Virus record (IMG/VR): IMGVR_UViG_3300031608_001144
Coordinates: 1 to 20,446 of that record
Source: a virus
Direction: 5' to 3' (one strand)
Length of the DNA: 20,446 nt
Shown: positions 12,984 through 19,067 of the stretch, piece after piece
Numbering within the stretch: position 1 is the stretch's first letter
How the letters are laid out: each line of letters starts with the position of its first letter
Made by a program: the position numbers and the translations under genes
The notes under the pieces: generated by a model
The model's database searches: none
Seen by the model: the letters and a program-made list of their open reading frames with translations, nothing else
Told to the model about the DNA's origin: nothing

Positions 12984-13671
12984 TATCGCTGGTGATGTTC
13001 AAATTAATGTTTGAATTAGGTGTTGCACACCCTCCGCCGCCTGAGACACATGTACCAGATACCTGGATTATGTCAACGTCAGCACTGTCGCCAGTGTGGT
13101 CAAAATTAATTGTATGAGCACCATCTTTCTGCAATGTATTGATATTATTAGAAGCACCAGTAACATCAAAGTTCCATGTTAAATCGTTTGCCTCCCAATC
13201 TATATCCCAAACATTACTACTTCCGATAAGGACTAAATCTGCATTGAGTCTCTCTGCGGTTGCAACCTTTCCTTGGTCCAAATCATATGTATTTGAACTT
13301 CCAGTCATGTTGAAATTAATGTCTGAGTCGTCAGCTGAACCGGTGGCACCAATGTTCCAATCGATTGAGTTACTTGAACCTGTCATTAATACACGGTACT
13401 TTGATGAATCAGCAATGACCGGACCAAACAGTAAGTTTTGGTTACCTATCATGTCGATATCGAATTCCATGGAAACACCAGTTACGGTCATATTTGCACC
13501 GGAACCAGAACTGAAGTTATTCAGTCCCATTTTGTTACCAAAACCAATTTGGTCTACATATAATTTCAATGTGTCTCCAACTTGGGTTACCATAACTTCG
13601 TTATCATCAGTAGCAGCGGCAAAAACGAATGGTGTCGACATTAGCAATAAAATACTTAAAATTTTATTCAT
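12937..13671 (-). CDS. Curlin-like secreted amyloid subunit (first)
   Basis: A 244-residue protein starting at the ATG at 13671, which gives a proper signal peptide (MNKILSILLLMSTPFVFA) and has an AGGAGAAGAAG ribosome site; the open frame extends 11 codons further but without a signal. The mature part has repeats built around G-S/A-S-N and alternating D/N and hydrophobic residues: IGNQNLLFG, TGSSNSIDWNIG, TGSSNTYDLDQG, IGSSNVWDIDW, TGASNNINTLQ. Its only two cysteines form a CX6C pair (C208/C215) near the C-terminus, followed by P-N-S-N-I. It overlaps the CsgG stop by 8 nt and the FecR start by 47 nt. The repeats are farther from CsgA than those of the other subunit, so 'curlin-like' rests on repeat rhythm, secretion signal and the CsgG/CsgF neighbours. 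Confidence 0.75.
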   Translation of the reverse strand: MNKILSILLLMSTPFVFAAATDDNEVMVTQVGDTLKLYVDQIGFGNKMGLNNFSSGSGANMTVTGVSMEFDIDMIGNQNLLFGPVIADSSKYRVLMTGSSNSIDWNIGATGSADDSDINFNMTGSSNTYDLDQGKVATAERLNADLVLIGSSNVWDIDWEANDLTWNFDVTGASNNINTLQKDGAHTINFDHTGDSADVDIIQVSGTCVSGGGGCATPNSNINLNITSDNAVIQISQKDSAGDS

Positions 13672-14635
13672 TTTCTTCTTCTCCTGTTGATAAAGTAGAA
13701 TCATCTTCTAACTCATGTAACTCATTTTTACCTGAAGCCTCATGAGGATGTCGATGACCGTCCTTTATTTTCCAAAGACGCCTATCGTGTCCTTGGTAGA
13801 TTAATTCCAGTACGGCAGCCTCGATAGCTGTTCGTACTGCGTATGTCACGGACTCATTATTACCCACTCCGTCCTCGATTTCGATAAGTTGTGTTCCTTC
13901 TTCAATGAATCGGAATACATCTCCACCTGAACCATAAGAAAGGATAGTCTTTCTCGTTTGGACATTTAACAAAACTTCGCCTGTGAGAACACTAACTGCC
14001 CTCATAGAAACTGTAACAGCATCTTGACGATACTGTCGACTAAAACCAATCCCGAGGGTTCTTGCACCTCGACCACCTGTTAGTAAATTGGAATCATAGC
14101 CTATTATGCCACCTTCTATTACAATTCCTGCAAATAGTAATGGCGCTAATTCTTGGTACTTCTCTTCGCCACTTGCCTTGGCGAAATCTTTTCTTGCACT
14201 TCTAATAATCTGTCTTTCTCGAACTAAGTTGTCTATACCGTTTCTCTCAACAACTCTAAACCATTGTCCGTTACCTGCCGTTTTGAGTGCATCAATAACC
14301 ATTTCGGTTGCACCTTGAGTTACAGCAGTAGAGAATGATGCGAGATTACTCTCTGGTTTTCTTTGACCTGTCTTATCTATAAAATTGTATACTGCGACAA
14401 CAGGTTTTTGGTCAGCAGCAGGAAGATTCAATAATGCCAAATGAGAAGGCAATCTAACAACAGTTGGTTGGTCAATACAAATGTATTTTCTGGACATTAC
14501 TTTGTTTATGCCAGTGAATACATCTTTGTTGAAACCATTCTCATAGTTACAATCTTTAGGGTCTTCACTCCACTGAGGTATTGAGGCACATCCTGTCAGG
14601 AGAAGTAAGGCAGATAATATGAATCTAGTTATCAT
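13664..14635 (-). CDS. csgG: CsgG outer-membrane curli secretion channel
   Basis: Lipoprotein that forms the nonameric outer-membrane pore for curli subunits. The lipobox is LLTGC with C16 as the lipidated residue. Strong CsgG signatures follow: PVVAVYNFIDKTGQ (about 78-91), FSTAVTQGATEMVIDALK (about 101-118), RVVERNGIDNLVRERQIIR, and GGIIGYDSN then GGRGARTLGIG in the strand region. At 323 residues it is longer than E. coli CsgG (277) because of an N-terminal insertion with two extra Cys (C29, C53) and an acidic C-terminal tail. The stretch that forms the pore constriction is KPESNLASFSTAV (93-105), one residue longer than in E. coli and lacking the Tyr of the E. coli constriction. CsgF lies 3 nt upstream. 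Confidence 0.96.
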   Translation of the reverse strand: MITRFILSALLLLTGCASIPQWSEDPKDCNYENGFNKDVFTGINKVMSRKYICIDQPTVVRLPSHLALLNLPAADQKPVVAVYNFIDKTGQRKPESNLASFSTAVTQGATEMVIDALKTAGNGQWFRVVERNGIDNLVRERQIIRSARKDFAKASGEEKYQELAPLLFAGIVIEGGIIGYDSNLLTGGRGARTLGIGFSRQYRQDAVTVSMRAVSVLTGEVLLNVQTRKTILSYGSGGDVFRFIEEGTQLIEIEDGVGNNESVTYAVRTAIEAAVLELIYQGHDRRLWKIKDGHRHPHEASGKNELHELEDDSTLSTGEEENE

Positions 14636-14638
14636 CTA

Positions 14639-15127
14639 TTATCCCAAGTCTGGGTCTTGGCCAAAGTTTCCAGTTCCTACAGGTATCTCAATAACTGAGG
14701 TCGTTCCGTCTTCAGCAATAATAGTCATTCTAATCATCTCTGTACCATCGTCATTGGTTATAACCTCATAAGTTACTGTATTTCCTTCTAGAACAAATGA
14801 ACCAAATCTTACTGAACCATCGTTTGAAAACATTGATTCGACTAATTGTTTTGCCATCTGAGAATAGATTCTACTCTCTAGGTTACGAATAAATTTTGCC
14901 ATGGTTGTATTGTCTTCAGCTCTCTCGGCAGCCTTTCTTGCAGCTTCAAGTGAATCCATGATTTCTTTTTTTCTTGTGAACTCTTGGTTCTCAACAGTTA
15001 GGTAATGAGATGCAGTACCTTGACCACTGAAACTAGGGTTCTTAAATTTGTGTACGATATCAGCACTTATAGCGCTCATAAAGAATATTCCACCGAATAG
15101 TATTGCTGTGACTAAGTATTTGTTCAT
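14639..15127 (-). CDS. csgF: CsgF-like curli assembly factor
   Basis: Partner of CsgG that sits at the outer mouth of the pore and links secretion to fibre nucleation. A signal peptide (MNKYLVTAILFGG ... SAISA) is followed at once by DIVHKFKNPSFSG, equivalent to the FRNPNFGG N-terminus by which E. coli CsgF inserts into CsgG. The middle is a charged helix (about 50-100), and the C-terminus has beta strands (FGSFVLEGNTVTYEVI, GTTSVIEIPVG) like the CsgF beta domain. At 162 residues it is about 25 longer than E. coli CsgF. The start overlaps the upstream stop by 4 nt (ATGA), and csgG follows after TAA TAG. No CsgE homologue is visible in the window. Confidence 0.92.
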   Translation of the reverse strand: MNKYLVTAILFGGIFFMSAISADIVHKFKNPSFSGQGTASHYLTVENQEFTRKKEIMDSLEAARKAAERAEDNTTMAKFIRNLESRIYSQMAKQLVESMFSNDGSVRFGSFVLEGNTVTYEVITNDDGTEMIRMTIIAEDGTTSVIEIPVGTGNFGQDPDLG

Positions 15128-15393
15128 TTTCGTTTCGCCTCTTCTTGTAACCTTTGTACTTTCATATTCTCCTTCATTTCTAAAACTACATCAACTTTCT
15201 GTTGTAATCTTATCAAATCTTGGTCTAACATTCTTGTCTGGTCTATTACTTTAATCAATTGAAAATGCATCTTTTCAATTTCGGGTTCTAGTTTTTCACC
15301 TACAAACCACCAAATATAATATATGAAATAGCCAAGTCCTACTGACATGACTATTGGGAATCCGTAATCAGATATAACTTGAGCGATATCCAT
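15124..15393 (-). CDS. TM/coiled-coil protein B, YvrJ-like N-terminus
   Basis: An 89-residue protein. The N-terminal TM helix (about 10-30, DYGFPIVMSVGLGYFIYYIW) is followed by about 55 residues of charged helix with heptad-like L/V/I spacing, predicted coiled coil, and a basic end (EEAKRK). I chose the ATG at 15393, which overlaps the upstream stop as TGATG. The GFPI ... GYFI pattern is shared with the preceding gene (GAPI ... GFFI), so the two are paralogues, and it recalls the short YvrJ family and holin-associated proteins (inference). It overlaps csgF by 4 nt, so it is translationally tied to the curli export genes. Confidence 0.8.
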   Translation of the reverse strand: MDIAQVISDYGFPIVMSVGLGYFIYYIWWFVGEKLEPEIEKMHFQLIKVIDQTRMLDQDLIRLQQKVDVVLEMKENMKVQRLQEEAKRK

Positions 15394-15689
15394 CAATCTC
15401 TCCTTACATCTAGTTTTTCGTCTTCTATGAAGTTCTCTGCTCTAGCGATTCGTTCTATGTCTGGTCTTAATTCCAACGCTGATGAAACTAACAGGTCTAT
15501 CTTAATCATTTCGTTTGACATGGTTCTTGCCCTATTCTCTAACGACTTACAAAACATTGTTAAAGTCGATATTGAGTCTACTACACCTTCTAGTATCTGT
15601 TTGATGACTATAAAGATGAAGAAACCCATCAGAATACTTCCTGCAATTGGGGCACCCACTTCACCTATTAGATTAAAAATCTCTTCCAT
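15393..15689 (-). CDS. TM/coiled-coil protein A, YvrJ-like N-terminus
   Basis: A 98-residue protein and the first gene of the curli operon. A TM helix (about 12-31) contains GAPIAGSILMGFFIFIVI; the remainder is a soluble helical region with a short acidic end. It is a paralogue of the next gene by its N-terminal G-x-P-I-x-x-S-x-x-x-G-F/Y-F-I pattern, while the coiled-coil halves have diverged. No Shine-Dalgarno is evident, and a T4-late-like TATAAATA lies only 5 nt before the ATG, so the mRNA may be nearly leaderless. The role is unknown. Possibilities include an inner-membrane scaffold for the secretion apparatus or a holin-like pair. Confidence 0.8.
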   Translation of the reverse strand: MEEIFNLIGEVGAPIAGSILMGFFIFIVIKQILEGVVDSISTLTMFCKSLENRARTMSNEMIKIDLLVSSALELRPDIERIARAENFIEDEKLDVRRD

Positions 15690-15694
15690 ACTCT

Positions 15695-15702
15695 TATTTA
15701 TA
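15695..15702 (-). promoter_or_regulatory. T4-late-like promoter of curli operon
   Basis: A perfect TATAAATA between the terminator of the preceding gene and the first curli-operon ATG, 5 nt before that ATG. A T4-type late transcript starts about 6 nt after the box and so would begin at the start codon itself. Confidence 0.6.
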
Positions 15703-15726
15703 CAAATTGACTGTTATCTAGAGGCT

Positions 15727-15755
15727 AAAAAAAAGGGACTCAGATGAGTCCCTTT
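15727..15755 (-). terminator. Strong rho-independent terminator
   Basis: Minus strand: AAAGGGACTC pairs with GAGTCCCTTT (15746-15755 with 15732-15741, 10 bp) around a 4-nt loop, followed by a run of eight T. It lies after the SAP-like gene and isolates the curli operon. A second small stem (GTCC/GGAC, about 15760-15773) lies just ahead of it at the stop codon. Confidence 0.93.
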
Positions 15756-15773
15756 CAGTGTCCTTGTGAGGAC

Positions 15774-16064
15774 TTACTTTAACTGCGAGTGTATCTCGTT
15801 GATTACAGCTGCCTTAGAACCACTTCGTTTTACCTTCAGTGATTGTTTATCAGCAAGTTCTAGTAACTGGACTTTAGTTAATGTCTTAAGTTCAGCCTTA
15901 GATGTAACACCATTATTGTTTTTATCTACAACAACACCAGACTTTACTACTCTTGGTTTTGAAACCGGAGCAGGAGCCGATGAAGTTGTAGTACCACTTT
16001 CATCTCTATTGAGATAAGCGTAAACAATAACAAATAACACTACAATTGCAATTGCGTATTCCAT
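15774..16064 (-). CDS. Membrane-anchored SAP/HeH-like protein
   Basis: A 96-residue protein in three parts: an N-terminal TM helix (about 3-18, YAIAIVVLFVIVYAYL), a Pro/Ser/Thr-rich flexible linker (about 20-50), and a C-terminal helix-extension-helix of the SAP/Rho-N kind (about 60-96, LTKVQLLELADKQSLKVK then an SGSKAAVINEI helix). SAP-like motifs commonly bind DNA, so the protein could tether phage DNA or a nucleoprotein to the membrane (inference). With the N-terminus out, the domain would be cytoplasmic. An AGGAG Shine-Dalgarno lies 7 nt before the ATG. It has its own promoter and terminator, so it is a single-gene unit. Confidence 0.8.
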   Translation of the reverse strand: MEYAIAIVVLFVIVYAYLNRDESGTTTSSAPAPVSKPRVVKSGVVVDKNNNGVTSKAELKTLTKVQLLELADKQSLKVKRSGSKAAVINEIHSQLK

Positions 16065-16094
16065 AATATACTCCTATTGAAATTATGAATCTCC

Positions 16095-16132
16095 AGTATA
16101 TCGAAGTTCCATTGATTTGTAAAGGGGGTTTT
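16095..16132 (-). promoter_or_regulatory. Promoter for SAP-like gene
   Basis: Minus strand: AAAACCCCC (16124-16132) abuts TTTACA (16118-16123, 5 of 6 matches to TTGACA), then 17 nt, then TATACT (16095-16100). The leader is about 25 nt with a good Shine-Dalgarno. The block is identical to that before the tRNA promoter. Confidence 0.78.
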
Positions 16133-16143
16133 TATAGAACTTT

Positions 16144-16317
16144 TTAGTCCTTTGCTTTTCCAACATTTAATGCGACCCAATCAAGCAGTTTATAAGCTTT
16201 CTTGACTATGCCATCATCAACTGGTGTAGGTGTAAGAGCTGCAACTAGAGATGCACCCATTACTAACCAAGGTAACACTTGTACCCAAGCAATTATCCAT
16301 TGAAGAAATTCCAACAT
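16144..16317 (-). CDS. Holin-like small membrane protein, 57 aa
   Basis: A 57-codon frame, ATG at 16317 and TAA at 16144-16146, with a strong AGGAG ribosome site 7 nt upstream. The N-terminal half is a TM helix rich in Trp and Leu (about 4-29), followed by TPTPVDDGIVKKAYKLLDW and a short Lys-rich end. The TPTPxDD ... ALNxGKAK layout matches small membrane proteins I recall from marine phages, some of them suggested to be holins. A late-type promoter box lies just upstream. A lysozyme that needs a holin is encoded at 3103-3558. Holin function is inference. Confidence 0.75.
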   Translation of the reverse strand: MLEFLQWIIAWVQVLPWLVMGASLVAALTPTPVDDGIVKKAYKLLDWVALNVGKAKD

Positions 16318-16338
16318 ATAATACTCCTGTTATTAATT

Positions 16339-16346
16339 GATTTATA
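16339..16346 (-). promoter_or_regulatory. T4-late-like box before holin-like gene
   Basis: TATAAATC, 7 of 8 matches to the T4 late box, in the 39-nt gap between regA and the holin-like gene, 21 nt before the ATG. Position and spacing suit a late promoter for a lysis gene; a chance match in AT-rich DNA is possible. Confidence 0.45.
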
Positions 16347-16356
16347 ACAAGGATAT

Positions 16357-16767
16357 TTAGTTTATGTTAGTGCCTATTGAGTATTTTTGTGTGAGTTTCC
16401 ACTGACTCTTTTCTTTATAAGGTATAACCTTAATCTGAGAGAGTGGCGCTCTAGGCTCTTCTATTTTCTTTGAGTCAAGTACCTTGACAAGGTTCCATTG
16501 TCTTAATAAATCGACAATAGTGTTTCGTCTAGCGACATCTGATTCGTCAAAGTTTGTTTGTTTGCCATCGAGTTTGAATAACTCTTTGAAGTGGACAATG
16601 TAGTACTTGCCCCTTTTGTGTAGTATATGACATGACTGAAAGAGTTCCTTTTCTTTTCGAGACGCTACACCTATTCTAGATAGAGTTTCTCTTATCTTTA
16701 AGAAGTCATCCTTTTCAGGAAATGTTATTTCTACTAAGTCTTTTACTGATTCTAATAAGTCATCCAT
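16357..16767 (-). CDS. regA: RegA translational repressor
   Basis: RNA-binding protein that in T4 blocks translation of early mRNAs, including those of the replication genes. Strong family match: FLKIRETLSRIGVASRKEKE, LFQSCHILHKRGKYYIVHFK, then an R-R-x-x-I helix, and SQWKLTQKYSIGTN at the C-terminus, nearly superposable on T4 RegA. I chose the ATG at 16767, which gives 136 aa and overlaps the gp62 stop (ATGGATGA); the open frame reaches a GTG five codons further. The N-terminus is about 14 residues longer than T4 RegA (122 aa). Gene order 45-44-62-regA follows T4. Confidence 0.96.
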   Translation of the reverse strand: MDDLLESVKDLVEITFPEKDDFLKIRETLSRIGVASRKEKELFQSCHILHKRGKYYIVHFKELFKLDGKQTNFDESDVARRNTIVDLLRQWNLVKVLDSKKIEEPRAPLSQIKVIPYKEKSQWKLTQKYSIGTNIN

Positions 16768-17152
16768 TATTCTTTCCACCAATTTTCATACTGTCTTTCA
16801 AGTCACGATACTGTTTATCACTTAATAACTCAAGATATTCTTTGGCCCTTTGTGAAGAGACACCGAAGGCGCTCTTTACAGTTTCCACTTTCTTACTTTC
16901 GAAAGGTTTGTGCCATTTAGAAAATCTTTGTCGTTTTCTAAGAGTATTTATGAAAAAACAGTATTGAAGACGGTGGCCAGTGCTATGTCTGGTATTCATC
17001 TCGTTTACTAGAAAGACTGCATCTTGGTGATAAGATAATGCCTTATTGATTAGGAATGGTTGATATGCTTTCTCTTCGATATCATCAACCATGATATCTT
17101 TTTTGTCGTAAGAGACCGACTTAACGAAGTCGAAAGGATTTCGTTTGGACAT
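16760..17152 (-). CDS. 62: Clamp-loader small subunit, gp62-like
   Basis: Small subunit of the T4-type clamp loader, partner of gp44. At 130 aa it is shorter than T4 gp62 (187 aa), like the marine-phage version. Recognisable pattern: PFDFVKSVSYDKKDIM, YQPFLINKALSYHQDAV, LVNEMN and RKRQRFSKWHK, the conserved F-x-x-N-x-x-L-S and R-F-x-K-W elements. It starts directly after the TAA of the previous gene (TAAATG) and overlaps regA at its 3' end. It lies four small genes downstream of gp44, whereas the two are adjacent in T4. Confidence 0.9.
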   Translation of the reverse strand: MSKRNPFDFVKSVSYDKKDIMVDDIEEKAYQPFLINKALSYHQDAVFLVNEMNTRHSTGHRLQYCFFINTLRKRQRFSKWHKPFESKKVETVKSAFGVSSQRAKEYLELLSDKQYRDLKDSMKIGGKNNG

Positions 17153-17419
17153 TTACTTTCCTGTATGAGCTCCGAAAGTTTTAAGGAGTTCTTCATCATT
17201 GAGAGGTTCGCCAAAGAAAACAATTTCGCCTGTCTCTCTAACTTCTCTCTTGACAACACCATTATTGAATTCTATATCGAGTACCGAACCATCGTTACCC
17301 CTAGTATCATACCAACAAGATGTTAATGAATGTGCATGAAGCGACTTAACGCCATTTGCCCATTCGTGTGCTAGGATTAATCTCCTCTGTCTATCTACTG
17401 TTTCGTTATATTGTGTCAT
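17153..17419 (-). CDS. Conserved hypothetical phage protein, 88 aa
   Basis: An 88-residue protein beginning MTQYNETVDRQRRLILAHEW, with YDTRGNDGSVLDIEFNNGVV in the middle and GEIVFFGEPLNDEELL near the end. I recall similar small proteins between the clamp-loader genes of T4-like marine phages but know no function. The strand-rich middle suggests a compact alpha/beta fold. It overlaps the upstream 39-aa frame by 14 nt and abuts gp62 without a gap, so it belongs to the replication transcript. Confidence 0.8.
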   Translation of the reverse strand: MTQYNETVDRQRRLILAHEWANGVKSLHAHSLTSCWYDTRGNDGSVLDIEFNNGVVKREVRETGEIVFFGEPLNDEELLKTFGAHTGK

Positions 17420-17525
17420 TGTTTGCTTCTTGGGTTTCTTTGTTTATTCTATCCGCAGTTCTTTGAAAGGACTTTTCAAGTTGATTGTCAAACCATCTCA
17501 TGAACCACTGTCTTAATTTACCCAT
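17406..17525 (-). CDS. Small basic helical protein, 39 aa
   Basis: A 39-codon frame with ATG at 17525 overlapping the upstream stop as TAATG, and TAA at 17406-17408. The protein begins MGKLRQWFMRWFDNQLEKSF, an amphipathic Trp/Arg/Phe-rich helix, and ends in a polar tail. The translational overlap on both sides argues that it is expressed. No family recognised; the N-terminus could bind membrane surfaces or nucleic acid. Confidence 0.62.
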   Translation of the reverse strand: MGKLRQWFMRWFDNQLEKSFQRTADRINKETQEANNDTI

Positions 17526-17938
17526 TATGCTTCTTCGTTTGGATTCCACATAACTAAGTTTTTAGTTTTGAGTCTGTTAGCAACAATACGGTATCTGTTT
17601 CTTTCTTCTGTCCATTCTTTTAACCATTTGTGTCCATCTCTCTCTGCATCTACAAAGATTGCATTGGTAAATGCTAACGGTAATAGTATTGCAATATGTA
17701 TGATGATACTGATTAGAGTATTGTAGTTAAAGAACCCTAAGTAGTTTGCAGCCAGAAACCCGAAGAACACACTCCATACAGTAAACAAAACTAACATAAA
17801 GTAAGTTTGTAAACTTGGGTCAGGTATATATTTTAATGGATTATATTTCACATCCATAACTCTTCGCCAACCGTTGACAAGTGCAAATGCAAGTCTTCTT
17901 AATAGACTTGGTTTTTTCATTATTGGTTCTACTTTCAT
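17525..17938 (-). CDS. Two-TM membrane protein, unknown function
   Basis: A 137-residue protein with a basic N-terminus (KKPSLLRRLAFALVNGWRR), two TM helices (about 50-72, TYFMLVLFTVWSVFFGFLAA, and about 76-100, starting TLISIIIHIAILLPLAF) and a charged cytoplasmic C-terminus. I chose the ATG at 17938 because GGAG lies 7 nt ahead of it and it follows the upstream stop by one base; in-frame ATG and TTG codons lie 12 and 15 nt further up. It occupies the space between gp44 and gp62. It may anchor replication or DNA to the membrane, but nothing in the sequence proves that. Confidence 0.78.
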   Translation of the reverse strand: MKVEPIMKKPSLLRRLAFALVNGWRRVMDVKYNPLKYIPDPSLQTYFMLVLFTVWSVFFGFLAANYLGFFNYNTLISIIIHIAILLPLAFTNAIFVDAERDGHKWLKEWTEERNRYRIVANRLKTKNLVMWNPNEEA

Positions 17939-17939
17939 T

Positions 17940-18041
17940 TCATTCTCCATCAATGTGATTTCTCACATACTCTTTTATTACATGCATACCATATGTTGCC
18001 CATGTAATTACTATTAAACTCCATACTAATAATTCAATCAC
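17940..18041 (-). CDS. 33-aa single-TM micro-protein
   Basis: A 33-codon frame beginning with GTG at 18041, overlapping the gp44 stop as GTGA, and ending with TGA at 17940-17942 just before the next gene. It has an N-terminal TM helix (MIELLVWSLIVITWATYG) followed by a charged tail. Its end carries the ribosome site of the next gene. A competing ATG frame in the same stretch gives only 24 polar codons. Support comes from the 4-nt overlap and the clean TM segment. Confidence 0.55.
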   Translation of the reverse strand: MIELLVWSLIVITWATYGMHVIKEYVRNHIDGE

Positions 18042-18982
18042 TTAAACTTGCACTCTGACATAATCTCGGTGAGACATGCAGTGAAGTTAATTTCTGAATC
18101 CATAGCGAATGCAGCCTTGTACTGATAATCAGCGATGAACAAAACAGCTGCAGGTATAGAACTTGGTTCTAATCTTTGTTCGAGTGCATCAAATACCTTA
18201 CGATATAAGCCATTGAAATCATTATCAGAATTCTGAGCAACCCATTTTCTCATGGCGCCCCAGTTTTTACCTGCAATCATATCAATCAATGGTGTGAGTT
18301 TTTCTTCTGATAATGTCGCTAGTAGCCCACTATCTATTACACCACTTGCACCATATCGTTGAACTTCGTTGATACATCGTCTGAAATCTGGAAAGAACTT
18401 TAGTATAAGTTCTACTAATACCTTTTCATCATACTGAATACCCTCATTGTCACATATAGATTTTAGTCTATCAAGGCCACCCATTGCGAGTGATTGTTTT
18501 TCGTTCTTGGGTATTGTGAAATCAATTACAGTACATCTACTATGTAGAGGTGCAATGATTCGATTCTTGTAGTTACATGTAAAGATAAACCTACAGTTAC
18601 TTGAGAACTCTTCTATGAAGTTTCTCAATGCAGGTTGTACTGAGTCAGCAGATATGTAATCTGCTTCATCAAGTATGACCACTTTCGGGCCACCTTGAAG
18701 AGATACAGTAGAAGCGAAGTTTTTAATCTTTGTTCGCAAAGTGTCGATAAGTCGGCCTTCGTCACTGCCATTGATGACAATGAAATCAGCTCCTAACTCG
18801 TTACAGAGTGCCTTAGCGACTGTTGTTTTGCCTGTACCTTGTGAACCACAAAGCATCAGATTTGGTATCTCGTTATTAGAAACAAACTCTCGGAATGTTT
18901 TCTTAACGCCTTTGGGTAGTATAGTATCGGCAATGATAGTTGGACGATACTTTTCTACATATAAAAATTCTTTTGTATTCAT
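18038..18982 (-). CDS. 44: Clamp-loader ATPase, gp44-like
   Basis: AAA+ ATPase that loads the gp45 clamp together with gp62. Recognisable parts are VEKYRPTIIADTILP near the N-terminus, Walker A GSQGTGKTT (about 46-54), Walker B VVILDEADY (about 102-110), the sensor region FIFTCNY and the SRC arginine-finger motif (HSRCTVIDF), then the C-terminal collar helices. I take the ATG at 18982, giving 314 aa, close to T4 gp44 (319); the frame continues to a TTG at 18997 with GGAGG only 3 nt ahead. The leader (18983-19098) is structured and its GGAG is paired in the fold I see. Confidence 0.96.
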   Translation of the reverse strand: MNTKEFLYVEKYRPTIIADTILPKGVKKTFREFVSNNEIPNLMLCGSQGTGKTTVAKALCNELGADFIVINGSDEGRLIDTLRTKIKNFASTVSLQGGPKVVILDEADYISADSVQPALRNFIEEFSSNCRFIFTCNYKNRIIAPLHSRCTVIDFTIPKNEKQSLAMGGLDRLKSICDNEGIQYDEKVLVELILKFFPDFRRCINEVQRYGASGVIDSGLLATLSEEKLTPLIDMIAGKNWGAMRKWVAQNSDNDFNGLYRKVFDALEQRLEPSSIPAAVLFIADYQYKAAFAMDSEINFTACLTEIMSECKFK

Positions 18983-18998
18983 AATTAAGAAGAACAAA

Positions 18999-19067
18999 CC
19001 CCTCCGAGTGTTCGTGTATTAGACCATTGATGATGAGATTCTAATACTCCCATGAAAGTAGCGGAGA
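18999..19067 (-). promoter_or_regulatory. Structured gp44 leader that pairs its GGAG
   Basis: In the 116-nt gap before gp44 the minus-strand RNA can fold with an 8-bp stem (GTATTAGA/TCTAATAC, 19040-19047 with 19016-19023). Enclosing it, CTCCG (19062-19066) pairs with the CGGAG (19002-19006) of the only Shine-Dalgarno-like stretch before gp44. A 33-codon frame (ATG 19086 to TAA 18985) spans the whole leader and stops 2 nt before the gp44 ATG. A CATAAATA box lies 4 nt upstream of that frame. Either translation of the small frame or RegA binding could open or hold the structure (inference). Confidence 0.45.

Noticed and set aside
13139-13690. 183-codon plus-strand open frame opposite the first curlin-like gene
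   Set aside because: It arises from the repeat codon pattern on the other strand; it would overlap the whole of a secreted protein gene and has no sensible start.
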